Below are positions 22,137 to 30,298 of a stretch of DNA of 40,393 nucleotides, in pieces. The notes beneath the pieces are model-generated. The model had not been told where the DNA came from and did not search any database. It saw only the letters and a program-made list of their open reading frames with translations. Numbering within the stretch: the first letter of the stretch is position 1; the number at the start of each line of letters is the position of its first letter. Location of the stretch: positions 1 through 40,393 of the forward strand of contig CBFIIT010000009.1 in the NCBI GenBank assembly GCA_965662725.1, given 5' to 3'. This DNA comes from UBA8337 sp965662725 (GTDB lineage Bacteria > Pseudomonadota > Alphaproteobacteria > RS24). Made by a program: the position numbers and the translations under genes.

Positions 22137-23649
22137 GCCGCTCATACTGGTTTTGGGCGACCAGCTTTCGCCCGCATTATCGAGCTTGCAGGCCGTCCCT
22201 GATGCACCGATATTAATGGCTGAACTGGCTGATGAAGCGTCTTATGTGCGCCATCATAAGCAAAAAATCGCGCTTATTTTTTCAGCCATGCGACACTTTG
22301 CCGAGGCGCTGGAAGCTCAGGGGCGCAATGTCACCTATCTCGATTATGGCAGCGCGCCCTCCATCACCGGCTTTGCCGATGCAGTGTCGATGATGTGCGA
22401 AAAACATGGGCTCAACCGTTTATTGGTCACCGCGCCCGGCGAATATCGATTGCGTCAAGAAATGGAAAGCTGGCCGGAGAAACTGGGCGTGGCGGTTGAG
22501 ATTTTGCCGGATACTCGTTTTCTCGCCACGCATGAAGACTTTGAAAACTGGGCAGACGGCAAAAAGCAATTGCGAATGGAGTTTTTCTATCGCGAAATGC
22601 GGCGCAAGACCGGTTTGCTTATGGACGGTGATGAACCGCTTGGCGGGCAATGGAATTATGATGCCGAAAACCGCAAAAAATTGCCGAAAGGGCATATGCC
22701 ACCGCCGCGCTTGCAATTTGCCCCCGATGCGATAACCGAAAAAACATTGGCCTTGGTCAATCAACATTTCGGCAATCATATCGGCACGCTGGATAAATTT
22801 GCTTGGCCGGTCACCGCCGCGCAAGCGGAGGAACAATTTGCTCATTGGTTGGATTTTTGCCTGCCGCAATTCGGCGATTATCAAGATGCGATGAAGACCG
22901 GTGAAGCGTTTCTCTATCATGGGCTGGTCGGGGCGGCGCTGAATATCGGCCTTTTAGACCCTTTAGAGGTGTGCCGCGCGGTTGAGGCGCGATACCATAG
23001 CGGGCAAGCGCCGCTCAATGCGGTTGAAGGTTTCATTCGGCAAATATTGGGTTGGCGCGAGTTTATTCGCGGCCTGTATTGGCTGAAAATGCCCGAATAT
23101 GCCGACAGTAATTATTTCGACCATAAACGCCCGCTCCCCGATTTTTATTATAGCGGTGACACGGATATGGCCTGCATGCGCGAAGCGATTGGCGCGACGC
23201 GAGAGCATGCTTATGCGCATCATATTCAACGGCTGATGATTACCGGTAATTTCGCGCTGCTGGCCGGCCTTGCCCCCGATGACGTCAATCGCTGGTATTT
23301 GGAAGTTTATGCCGATGCGTTTGAATGGGTGCAATTGCCGAACACGCATGGCATGGCGCTGTTTGCCGATGGCGGTATTGTCGGCTCAAAGCCCTATTCG
23401 GCTTCGGGCGCATATATAAACCGTATGTCCGACCATTGCAGCACTTGCGCCTATAAGGTGAAGGAAGCGCATGGCGATACCGCCTGCCCGTTTAATTATC
23501 TGTATTGGGATTTCATGATACGCCATCGCGACAAGCTGGGCGGTAATCCGCGCATGGGCATGGTGTATCGCAATCTCGATAAAATGGATGCGGCAAAACG
23601 TGCCGGTGTGGAAGCCAGTGCGCGTAAGTTTTTGGAGCAATTATCATGA
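22126..23649 (+). CDS. phrB: Iron-sulfur (6-4) photolyase / FeS-BCP cryptochrome family protein
   Basis: A 507-residue flavoprotein of the deoxyribodipyrimidine photolyase-related family. The start ATG follows AAAGGATA and gives a standard N-terminus, PLILVLGDQLSPAL. The four cysteines that bind the [4Fe-4S] cluster in Agrobacterium PhrB (350, 438, 441, 454) are all present at the same numbers here (DMAC350, DHC438STC441, TAC454PF). The C-terminal FAD-binding region has GWREFIRGLYW and NTHGMALFADGG. It should use blue light to repair (6-4) photoproducts, or act as a light sensor. It overlaps the DUF2256 gene by 11 bases and the next small gene by 4, so the three are translationally coupled. 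A frame extension upstream to 21871 is rejected. Confidence 0.95.
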   Translation: MIDKPLILVLGDQLSPALSSLQAVPDAPILMAELADEASYVRHHKQKIALIFSAMRHFAEALEAQGRNVTYLDYGSAPSITGFADAVSMMCEKHGLNRLLVTAPGEYRLRQEMESWPEKLGVAVEILPDTRFLATHEDFENWADGKKQLRMEFFYREMRRKTGLLMDGDEPLGGQWNYDAENRKKLPKGHMPPPRLQFAPDAITEKTLALVNQHFGNHIGTLDKFAWPVTAAQAEEQFAHWLDFCLPQFGDYQDAMKTGEAFLYHGLVGAALNIGLLDPLEVCRAVEARYHSGQAPLNAVEGFIRQILGWREFIRGLYWLKMPEYADSNYFDHKRPLPDFYYSGDTDMACMREAIGATREHAYAHHIQRLMITGNFALLAGLAPDDVNRWYLEVYADAFEWVQLPNTHGMALFADGGIVGSKPYSASGAYINRMSDHCSTCAYKVKEAHGDTACPFNYLYWDFMIRHRDKLGGNPRMGMVYRNLDKMDAAKRAGVEASARKFLEQLS

Positions 23650-23900
23650 GTGATGGGGCAACCCTGCCATTGGAAGCACTTTCATTATCGATTACCCAAT
23701 ATGTTGTGTGTTCAAAATGCGCCGATGAATTGGCGCAGCTAAACCCGCCGCAAAGCCTGCAAGATTATGCTGCTATGGATATCGGCTTTACCGATTACGG
23801 CGTGCAAGTGTGGTGCCGTCGCCATAAGGCCAATATTGTTCATATTGATTTTCAGGGTCATAAATTACCAGCCGATTTCAGACGGCTGGAAACAAGCTAG
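23646..23900 (+). CDS. Small CxxC / CxxH protein coupled to phrB
   Basis: An 84-residue soluble protein that I do not recognise. Cys22-x2-Cys25 (VVCSKC) and Cys57-x2-His60 (WCRRH) could bind one zinc ion. NIVHIDFQGHKLPADF closes the domain. Its ATG overlaps the photolyase stop (ATGA), which indicates coupled translation and a shared role or assembly step. No membrane or export signal is seen. With DUF2256 it gives two small putative metal-binding proteins flanking an iron-sulfur photolyase. Confidence 0.7.
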   Translation: MSDGATLPLEALSLSITQYVVCSKCADELAQLNPPQSLQDYAAMDIGFTDYGVQVWCRRHKANIVHIDFQGHKLPADFRRLETS

Positions 23901-23905
23901 CCGCA

Positions 23906-24625
23906 CTAGGCCGGTATTTCACTGCCATCCCAAGCAAAAACCTTGCCACTATCATCGGCCTTTAATTGATCAATCACTTGCAGCAAATAAGCTGCTGACT
24001 GGGCCGGTGAAAATAATTTATTATCCGCTACATTGCCCTGAAACGGCGCCGATAAAGCACTGTCGACCGTACCCGGATGCAAGCCGACAATAATCTTTTG
24101 CTTGTCGCGCCGCGCCGTTTCAATCGCGGCATTTTTGACAATCATATTTTGCGCCGCTTTCGCCGCCCGATAGCTGGTCCAACCGCCCATGCGATTATCG
24201 GAAATGGAACCGACACGGGCCGATAAATGCGCCATCACCGCTTTTTCATCGCGCGCCATAAGCGGAATAAAATATTTACTGATAAGGGCCGGACCAATGG
24301 CATTGACCGCCATGACTTTCGCCATCGCATCGGCAGAGATTTGTTTTAAGGCCTTTTCGGGCTGAATATTTGCCGCCGCATCATGCAATAGACCGGTTGC
24401 ATTTATCACCAAATGCACAGGCCCATCGCTCTTTATGTCGGTTGCCAAAGCTTCCAGCGCGCTTTCACTGCAAATATCAATATCGTCGCGCATCAATGGC
24501 AGCACATCAGCCTCCAGGCTTTGCAGTGCGCTCACCAAACCGGCCCCTATGCCGCCACGCGCGCCAAAAACCACAGCGCGCAATCGGGACGGAAAACTTG
24601 TCAAAGATAGCTTCATACGCCCCAT
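23906..24625 (-). CDS. Short-chain dehydrogenase/reductase (C-factor-like)
   Basis: A 239-residue Rossmann-fold oxidoreductase. The cofactor motif is GARGGIG near residue 21, NATG near 75 is the usual NAG-type motif, and the catalytic region has Ser (LSARVGSIS) and YRAAK (Tyr-x3-Lys). The late segment VGLHPGTVDSALS is typical of the C-factor/YwfD-like SDR group. A second ATG three codons downstream is an alternative start; neither has a good ribosome-binding site. It is convergent with the photolyase trio, with 5 bases between. Substrate unknown. Confidence 0.85.
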   Translation of the reverse strand: MGRMKLSLTSFPSRLRAVVFGARGGIGAGLVSALQSLEADVLPLMRDDIDICSESALEALATDIKSDGPVHLVINATGLLHDAAANIQPEKALKQISADAMAKVMAVNAIGPALISKYFIPLMARDEKAVMAHLSARVGSISDNRMGGWTSYRAAKAAQNMIVKNAAIETARRDKQKIIVGLHPGTVDSALSAPFQGNVADNKLFSPAQSAAYLLQVIDQLKADDSGKVFAWDGSEIPA

Positions 24626-24661
24626 ATAGGGCGGCTCAATTGAAGGTGTAGTTTGGCGCGG

Positions 24662-25063
24662 TTAAAGAATGGCTCGCAGCGCAATCATTCGGTCTTTTAA
24701 ACCCGCCTCATCATAATCAACCGCTTCACCGACACCCCATATCGGAGCCGGCCATGCTGCATCGCCTTCATGGCGCGCAACCACATGCACATGCAATTGT
24801 TTCACCATATTGCCCAAAGCGGCGATATTCATTTTATCAGCGCGGGTCAGGGCTTGAAGACGCTGCGCGCTTTCTTGCGCCGTGGTGAACAAAGCCCGCG
24901 CCGCCACATCAGGCAGATCATACCATTCCACCGCGCCCTCAATTTGCGGCACCAAAACCAGCCAGTGATAGCGCGCATCGCGCATCAATCGAATATCAAT
25001 CGCACCGCGCTTGGTGAGGGAAACCGTATCGGCCTCTAGCCGCGCATCAAGTTCAAAAGCCAT
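24662..25063 (-). CDS. HIT-family protein
   Basis: A 133-residue histidine-triad protein. The active-site block is KQLHVHVVARHEGDAAWPAP: the canonical H-x-H-x-H begins here with Gln instead of the first His, as in the common proteobacterial subgroup with a QLHVHV motif, so the nucleophilic and neighbouring His remain. It would hydrolyse or bind nucleotide conjugates in the cytoplasm. It lies between the SDR and metallo-hydrolase genes on the same strand with short gaps (36 and 39 bases), so the three may be cotranscribed. Confidence 0.88.
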   Translation of the reverse strand: MAFELDARLEADTVSLTKRGAIDIRLMRDARYHWLVLVPQIEGAVEWYDLPDVAARALFTTAQESAQRLQALTRADKMNIAALGNMVKQLHVHVVARHEGDAAWPAPIWGVGEAVDYDEAGLKDRMIALRAIL

Positions 25064-25102
25064 GTTTCACTCTAATCTTTTAGGACGCTCGCCCGCATTG
25101 CC

Positions 25103-25750
25103 TTAGGCAAGCGCAGTGTCAGAGACAAATGGATTGGTTTTCTTTTCCGCCTCAAAAGTCGAGGTCGGGCCATGACCTGGAATAAAGGTGATATCCAAAC
25201 CGAGCGGCCATAATCTTTGCGTGATGCTGTCAATCAATTGCTGGTAATCACCTTTGGGAAAGTCAGTGCGCCCGATAGAGCCCTGAAAAATCACATCACC
25301 AACCATCGCCACCTTATCTTCGGCCTGCACAAACACCACATGGCCGGGTGTGTGGCCCGGGCAATGCACGACATTAAACGTGGCACCGGCCACTTCCACA
25401 CTATCGCCATGCTCCAACCATTGGTCCGGCTCAAAAGCCAAGGCTTCAGGAAAACCATATTGCGCCGCCGCTTCCGGCATGCCGTCAATCCAGAACTTGT
25501 CTTCTTTATGCGGCCCGATAATCGGAATTTGGCGCGCATCGGCCATCGCTTTTACCGAACCCGCATGATCCAAATGGCCATGGGTCACGAGAATTTTTTC
25601 AATCTCAATGCCCTGCTCATCGATAAATTTATCGAGCAATGCCAAATCGCCACCGGGGTCCACAATGCCGCCCTTTTTGGTTTCTTCATTCCAAAACACG
25701 GTGCAGTTTTGCTGAAACGGCGTCACCGGTATAATTTGATAGCGCAGCAT
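25103..25750 (-). CDS. Metallo-beta-lactamase-fold hydrolase, glyoxalase II-like (YcbL type)
   Basis: A 215-residue binuclear-metal hydrolase. Metal ligands are visible: THGHLDH (about 56-62), CPGHTPGH (about 130), GDVIFQGSIGRTD with the bridging Asp (about 151), and GHGPTST (about 192). The length and the QGSIGRTDFP motif match the YcbL / type II glyoxalase group, which lacks the C-terminal substrate domain of classical glyoxalase II. It probably hydrolyses S-D-lactoylglutathione-like thioesters. The start ATG follows AAAAGGGAGAGCCGC. It is divergent from the 31-codon ORF. Confidence 0.88.
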   Translation of the reverse strand: MLRYQIIPVTPFQQNCTVFWNEETKKGGIVDPGGDLALLDKFIDEQGIEIEKILVTHGHLDHAGSVKAMADARQIPIIGPHKEDKFWIDGMPEAAAQYGFPEALAFEPDQWLEHGDSVEVAGATFNVVHCPGHTPGHVVFVQAEDKVAMVGDVIFQGSIGRTDFPKGDYQQLIDSITQRLWPLGLDITFIPGHGPTSTFEAEKKTNPFVSDTALA

Positions 25751-25853
25751 GCGGCTCTCCCTTTTGCGTTATGCAATTTTTCGAGGCCGAGCGTAAAAGT
25801 TTTTTGCGCATGAATCAAATCACCCTAGAGTTTTATTTGTATCTTCAACAATC

Positions 25854-25869
25854 GAAAGGAGGTGATCCA
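25854..25869 (+). promoter_or_regulatory. Extended Shine-Dalgarno complementary to 16 nt of the 16S rRNA 3' tail
   Basis: GAAAGGAGGTGATCCA is an exact complement of the 16S rRNA 3' tail UGGAUCACCUCCUUUC. AGGAGG ends seven bases before the TTG at 25870. Ordinary sites in this window match four to seven bases, so this one is exceptional and decides the start. Confidence 0.85.
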
Positions 25870-25965
25870 TTGTCTAGTGAACGGAAGTATTTGAGGTTTC
25901 AAATCCGGTGTTTAAGTGTGGGCGTGGAGCAACCTTCGGGTCCATTTGAGCACGATAAAAATTAG
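25870..25965 (+). CDS. 31-residue small protein or leader peptide with maximal ribosome-binding site
   Basis: TTG start at optimal distance from a 16-nt Shine-Dalgarno. It encodes 31 residues (SSERKYLRFQIRCLSV, then GVEQPSGPFEHDKN) and ends in TAG. The peptide is moderately basic with one Cys and no membrane helix or export signal. Forty bases after the stop a strong intrinsic terminator closes the unit, so this looks like a separate short transcript of about 190 bases. I do not recognise the peptide. It may be an abundant small protein, a regulatory leader, or a ribosome-binding RNA in which translation is secondary. Confidence 0.6.
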   Translation: MSSERKYLRFQIRCLSVGVEQPSGPFEHDKN

Positions 25966-26004
25966 GGATTGGCCTTAAATCCAATCACGACACCAAATTG
26001 GTGG

Positions 26005-26032
26005 GGGCGTCTGCTTTGCAGGCGCCCTTTTT
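26005..26032 (+). terminator. Intrinsic terminator of the 31-codon ORF transcript
   Basis: GGGCGTCTGC (26005-26014) pairs with GCAGGCGCCC (26018-26027), ten pairs with one G-U, around TTT and followed by five T. Between the stop codon and this hairpin a GATTGG / CCAATC stem (about 25968-25986) can also form. Confidence 0.88.
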
Positions 26033-26050
26033 CTTGCCTATAAGCAAGAA
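26031..26050 (+). promoter_or_regulatory. Stem-loop occluding the FGGY kinase start
   Basis: TTCTTGC (26031-26037) can pair with GCAAGAA (26044-26050), whose last base is the A of the kinase ATG. There is no separate Shine-Dalgarno. The stem would hinder initiation and might be regulatory. Confidence 0.35.
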
Positions 26051-27498
26051 TGAGCGTTTTTCTTGGCATTGATTTAGGCGCCAGCGCCTTAAAAGCCTGT
26101 TTGGTTTCCGCTAGCGGCGAAAAGCTTGCACAAGCGCGTGCAAGCTATCCGACGCATATGCCGCAAACCGGCCATAGCGAACAAAATCCGCAAGATTGGG
26201 TTGACGCGATGCGCGCTGCTTTGGCCACGCTGAAAAATGACGCAGGCGCAGCTTTTTCTGAAATTACCGGCATCAGTTTTTCAGGCGGTGCACATATTGC
26301 GGTTTTATGCGACGCCGCCGGAAATGTTTTGCGGCCGGCCATATTATGGAGCGACCAGCGCGCCGCCATGCAAGCCGGCAAGCTAAATGGCGAATTAACG
26401 GCTGGCAGCACGGTTCAAGACATTGCCGGCAATGCACCGAATGCAACATGGACTTTGCCGCAACTTATTTGGCTGCAAGCGCATGAGCCGGAGATTATCG
26501 TCGCCACAGAAAAATTATATTTTGCCAAAGACTGGCTGGCGGCACAGATGACCGATGCGCATGTCAGCGATAAAAGCGAAGCGGTTGGTTCTCTGATGGC
26601 CGATAAAACCGGCCAATGGCACGACGACTTATGCCGGTTAAGCGGTATTCAAAAGTCCGCCCTGCCCGCGCTTATCGATATTGGCGCGCCTTGCGGTGAG
26701 GTTACGGCGAAAGCGGCAGAGGTTTTTTCCTTGCCTTTAGTGCCGGTCTATCAAGGCGCGATTGATACCTCGATGGAATGGCTATGTGCGGCACCGTTAG
26801 ACGCCCAAACCGCCAGTTTGAAATTGGCGTCGGCGGGGGTGATTGCTTTCACCACAAATGAGCCGCAGCGGTTTCCGCCGGTCTCTTATTATCCACATAT
26901 TGTTGACGGGCTGTCTTATCACGCCGCCGGTATGAGCGATTGCATGGGCGCGATTGATTATGTGCGGCAAAGCTTCACCCCGACACTGGATATGGCAGCA
27001 TTTGAAGCAAAAGCCGCTGCCGCGAAGGCGGGGGCGGAAGGTCTGCTGTTTTATCCTTATTTATCAGGCGCACGGGCGCCGTTTTGGGATGCTGAGTTGC
27101 GCGCTTCTTGGCATGGCCTGACCCGCGCGCATGATCAAAGCGCGGTGGCGCGTGCCGCTTATGAAGGGGTCGGACATGTGCTGACCGCGATTTGGCACGA
27201 TATGACAGACAAGCTCGGCCATAAGCCCGACAGCTTGCATGTTCTGGGCGGCGGCGGCGAGAGTGATTTCTTCTGCCAAATGCTGGCTGATATGATGGCC
27301 GTGACGATAAAGCGGGGGGTGGAAACCGATTGCGCTTTTGCTACCGCACTATTTGCTGCAGCGTCTCATCACGGCATCAAAGCCGAGGATTTGACAAAAA
27401 CCGCTTATCTGCCAAATGGTGAATTTACCCCTGACAAAGCAGCTCATGCGGTCTATGCTTTTTCGCATCAGGCGTTTATGGCGCGGCATGAACAATAG
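26050..27498 (+). CDS. FGGY-family carbohydrate kinase (xylulokinase-like)
   Basis: A 482-residue sugar kinase of the FGGY family, the usual length. It opens FLGIDLGASALKACLV (first phosphate-binding loop), has SGGAHIAVLCDAAGNVLRPAILWSDQR near 75-103 (in part; xylulokinase-like substrate region), and the second-domain ATP site VLGGGGESDFFCQMLADM (about 397-414). It should phosphorylate a ketose or polyol in the cytoplasm. The sequence looks closest to XylB, but no xylose isomerase, transporter or regulator is nearby, so the sugar is unproven. It follows the small-ORF terminator, and its start lies in a short stem-loop. Confidence 0.85.
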   Translation: MSVFLGIDLGASALKACLVSASGEKLAQARASYPTHMPQTGHSEQNPQDWVDAMRAALATLKNDAGAAFSEITGISFSGGAHIAVLCDAAGNVLRPAILWSDQRAAMQAGKLNGELTAGSTVQDIAGNAPNATWTLPQLIWLQAHEPEIIVATEKLYFAKDWLAAQMTDAHVSDKSEAVGSLMADKTGQWHDDLCRLSGIQKSALPALIDIGAPCGEVTAKAAEVFSLPLVPVYQGAIDTSMEWLCAAPLDAQTASLKLASAGVIAFTTNEPQRFPPVSYYPHIVDGLSYHAAGMSDCMGAIDYVRQSFTPTLDMAAFEAKAAAAKAGAEGLLFYPYLSGARAPFWDAELRASWHGLTRAHDQSAVARAAYEGVGHVLTAIWHDMTDKLGHKPDSLHVLGGGGESDFFCQMLADMMAVTIKRGVETDCAFATALFAAASHHGIKAEDLTKTAYLPNGEFTPDKAAHAVYAFSHQAFMARHEQ

Positions 27499-27568
27499 CG
27501 CGCCCGAAATCGCCTTATTGGGGCTATGACCTCACAAAATATCAGCGAACCATCAAAGGAGAGAACCG

Positions 27569-28411
27569 ATGGAAAACCGCATTGATTTGAAGATTGAAAA
27601 CCACATTGCGCATGCGCATTTCATTCGTGGCGATAAAATGAACGCGCTTGATAATGATATGATGGATGCGCTCATCGAATGTGCCGAACGTATTAGCGCC
27701 GATAATTCAGTGCGCGTCGTAGTCCTGTCCGGCGAAGGCCGCGCTTTTTGCGCCGGTTTGGATATGGGTAATTTTGCCAAAATGGCAGAAGGCGGCGACG
27801 CCGGCGTTACGGAAGGCAAACAGCGGCAAAAACTGGCTGAGCGCACACATGGCTTGGCCAATCGTCCGCAAAAAGTGGCTTTTGCTTGGCGCGAATTGGA
27901 CGTGCCGGTTATTGCTGCCGCGCAAGGTTTTGCATTGGGCGGCGGTTTTCAACTGTATATGGGTGCCGATATTCGCTATGCCGCGCCGGGCACAAAGTTT
28001 TCCATTATGGAAAGCCGCTGGGGGCTGGTGCCGGATATGGGCACAACCCATGTTATGACCCGCGTCGCGCGCGAAGATATTGTCAAAGAGCTGGCCTTTA
28101 CCGCACGCATTTTTGAAGCCGATGAAGCTTATGAGCACGGCTTTTTGACGCGGATTACCGAAAATCCGATTGAGGCGGCATTGGAAACAGCCGCTGCGAT
28201 TGCGGCGCGTAATCCTGATGCCATTCGCGGTACCAAGCGTTTATTCAATGAACCGGCAGACCGGTTTGTTGCTGATACGCTGATGCTGGAAAGCGTTTTG
28301 CAAGATGATATTATCGGTTACCCGAACCAGATTGAGGCAGTGAAAGCTGAACTGGAAGGCCGTGCCGCGATATTTGCAGATCCGGCGGATACGAAAAAAG
28401 CGGCCGAGTAA
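27569..28411 (+). CDS. Enoyl-CoA hydratase/isomerase (crotonase family)
   Basis: A 280-residue crotonase-fold enzyme. The oxyanion-hole segments are visible: GRAFCAGLDMGNF (about 52-64) and AAQGFALGGGFQLYMGADIRYAAP (about 117-140, in part). The catalytic-loop region shows ESRWGLVPDMG near 150, placing an acidic residue near the usual site. GGAGAG precedes the ATG. It is 70 bases after the FGGY kinase gene and could share its transcript. The chain is slightly longer than standard hydratases through an insertion after the first oxyanion block. The exact substrate is unknown. Confidence 0.85.
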   Translation: MENRIDLKIENHIAHAHFIRGDKMNALDNDMMDALIECAERISADNSVRVVVLSGEGRAFCAGLDMGNFAKMAEGGDAGVTEGKQRQKLAERTHGLANRPQKVAFAWRELDVPVIAAAQGFALGGGFQLYMGADIRYAAPGTKFSIMESRWGLVPDMGTTHVMTRVAREDIVKELAFTARIFEADEAYEHGFLTRITENPIEAALETAAAIAARNPDAIRGTKRLFNEPADRFVADTLMLESVLQDDIIGYPNQIEAVKAELEGRAAIFADPADTKKAAE

Positions 28412-28421
28412 ATCCGGCCGC
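28393..28421 (-). terminator. Terminator of the DUF3604 / parvulin / HupE operon
   Basis: On the minus strand GCGGCCG pairs with CGGCCGC around an eight-base loop and is followed by six T. It overlaps the stop codon of the convergent enoyl-CoA hydratase gene and lies about 19 bases after the HupE stop. Confidence 0.8.
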
Positions 28422-28439
28422 TCGCTCTAGCCGCTTGCT

Positions 28440-29465
28440 CTAGCTACCAAGACCGGCCAAGCGGTCAATGAGCCAATAAACCGACACGCCACCCATTAAA
28501 ATAACCGGCGCTTGCTTTGTCATATTGATAATAGCAGGCGCCCGTTTTTCTTGCGCCAAAACATGCGGCGCGGCAAAGCGCATAAACGCCAGCACCAAGG
28601 CAACCACCATTAATTGGCCCACTTCAAGCCCGATATTAAACAATGCCAAAGCGGCCAATTCCACATCGCGCGGTAAACCGATAGCTCCCAACATGCCGGC
28701 AAATCCAAAACCATGCAGCAGACCGAAACCGAAAGCTACGGCTTGCGGATAGCGATTTGCCAAAGCCGAACGCTTTTCCGGCGGCTGCACCAATTCAACC
28801 GCGACAAATAAAATCGACAAAGCAATAATAGCTTCCACCACTGCGCTTGGCGCACTGATATTGCCCAGCATGGACAAGGCCAAAGTCAGCGAATGCGCCA
28901 AAGTAAAAGCGGTGATGACATAGACCAGCCGCCGCCAGCCTTCGACCAAAAGAATGAGTCCCAACACAAATAAAATATGGTCAGGCCCGAAAATCAAATG
29001 CTCAACACCAAGCCCAAAATACGCCATCAGAAACGTGCCGCCACCGGCAAATTCTTGCACCGGCGCATCGCCGGTCAAACGCAGGCTATGGCGGTCGCCT
29101 TCCAATAGCGTCAATTGCACCAGCACATCGGTAATGGTTCTTTGTAATCCCTCAACCCCGATAGACTGGCCAAACAGGCCGCCTTCGCAAGTCAGACTAA
29201 ACTTTTCGACCAGTGCCCCCGGTTGACGGCGCATCCGACTGTCGCCCAGTCTTTCGCAATTGGGCGGAAATACCGGCCGCAAGCCAAGCCCGGCAACGGC
29301 TGACGCACCGGCACTGCGCACCGGCTGTTTCCAGACAATGTCAAAGCGGTCACGCGCGGTTTCGGTGATTTCAATATAACCGGGGCGCACTTCATGTGCT
29401 GTCGCCGGCGCGATAAAGGCGGCAGAAACTGCCAGTATGAAGAGCCAAAGCAAGTGCCGCATCAT
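28440..29465 (-). CDS. HupE/UreJ-family membrane protein
   Basis: A 341-residue protein with a signal peptide cut after ATA (about residue 23), an extracytoplasmic domain of about 120 residues, and a six- to seven-helix membrane domain. Inside the membrane part, GVEHLIFGPDHILFVLGLI, AFTLAHSLTLAL, FGFGLLHGFGFAGML and NIGLEVGQL carry the conserved His, Asp and Glu residues of the HupE/UreJ superfamily, which includes metal (Ni/Co) permease-like proteins. The start overlaps the parvulin stop by four bases, so translation is coupled. It is the last gene of an operon with DUF3604 and a parvulin. Metal transport is possible but unproven. Confidence 0.85.
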   Translation of the reverse strand: MMRHLLWLFILAVSAAFIAPATAHEVRPGYIEITETARDRFDIVWKQPVRSAGASAVAGLGLRPVFPPNCERLGDSRMRRQPGALVEKFSLTCEGGLFGQSIGVEGLQRTITDVLVQLTLLEGDRHSLRLTGDAPVQEFAGGGTFLMAYFGLGVEHLIFGPDHILFVLGLILLVEGWRRLVYVITAFTLAHSLTLALSMLGNISAPSAVVEAIIALSILFVAVELVQPPEKRSALANRYPQAVAFGFGLLHGFGFAGMLGAIGLPRDVELAALALFNIGLEVGQLMVVALVLAFMRFAAPHVLAQEKRAPAIINMTKQAPVILMGGVSVYWLIDRLAGLGS

Positions 29466-30292
29466 TGCGCTGCCGGTGCCTCTTCAACCGGCAATAATTT
29501 GACGTCATAACGGACGCGCAATTCTTGCCACGCCGCCGCCATTGCTTCTTGCCGCTTGGCTTTTTGCCAATCGCGCGCCACGCGCTCGATTATCGTTTCA
29601 AAATCTGCCGCTTTAGCCGCATGACGCGTATCAATTTTCACAACATGCCAGCCATAAGCCGATTGTATCGGCCCGCGCCAACCGGCACCGCTCTCGGCAA
29701 ATAAAGCAGCCGCAAATTGCGTCCCCATAAGGCGCGATAATGCAAGCTCATCTTGCCGCGCATATTGACGATTGAGCATGAACGGACGTCCGCTTTCTTG
29801 CCAAGCCGCATCATTTTTATTCAATTGCGCCATCAATTGTCGCGCTTCGCCTTCATCATCGACAAAAACATGCCGCCAGCTTAGGCTTTCAGACTGCGTA
29901 TATTGCTGCTGATTGGCATCGAAAAAAGCCTTTAAGGCGTCTCTATCTGGCAATGCATCAGGCATATCATCAGCCATCATAAACTCGACTTTTTGCGCCA
30001 AACGCCGACGGATAATAATATCATCATTATCCAGCCCCAGCCGCGCTGCTTCGCGCACCAAAATCTCTTCGCGAATATAGCCTTCAATCAGCGCATCAAG
30101 CTCACGCGCATTGGGCCGTCTTTTGGTCTGCCCTTCCCATTGTGCCACCAGTTTTTCGACCAATGGCAAATCAATGGCAATCACGGTGTTTTCTTGCACT
30201 TGCAATAATCGGTCAGCGCCGAATAGCAGAGCCCCTAAAACAATAAACCAAATCAGCCGGTCTTGCGCCAGCTTACGCAGAAATCCTTGCAT
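29462..30292 (-). CDS. Membrane-anchored peptidyl-prolyl isomerase (parvulin/SurA type)
   Basis: A 276-residue protein with one N-terminal membrane anchor (about 12-30, DRLIWFIVLGALLFGADRL in part), a SurA-like helical segment (about 45-125) and a parvulin-like domain (about 130-245) with SLSWRHVFV, GRPFMLNRQYARQDEL and GPIQSAYGWHVVKID. The last block (G-x-x-x-S-x-x-G-W-H) is the classic PpiC ending. The rotamase core is compact and somewhat divergent. It should fold or protect exported proteins at the outer face of the inner membrane. It is six bases after the DUF3604 gene and overlaps HupE, so it may serve these two partners specifically. Confidence 0.85.
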   Translation of the reverse strand: MQGFLRKLAQDRLIWFIVLGALLFGADRLLQVQENTVIAIDLPLVEKLVAQWEGQTKRRPNARELDALIEGYIREEILVREAARLGLDNDDIIIRRRLAQKVEFMMADDMPDALPDRDALKAFFDANQQQYTQSESLSWRHVFVDDEGEARQLMAQLNKNDAAWQESGRPFMLNRQYARQDELALSRLMGTQFAAALFAESGAGWRGPIQSAYGWHVVKIDTRHAAKAADFETIIERVARDWQKAKRQEAMAAAWQELRVRYDVKLLPVEEAPAAQ

Positions 30293-30298
30293 GGAAGT

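Noticed and set aside
25854..25869. Fragment of a 16S rRNA gene on the minus strand
   Set aside because: Only 16 bases match the 16S tail and nothing around resembles rRNA. A Shine-Dalgarno at the right distance from a TTG explains it better.
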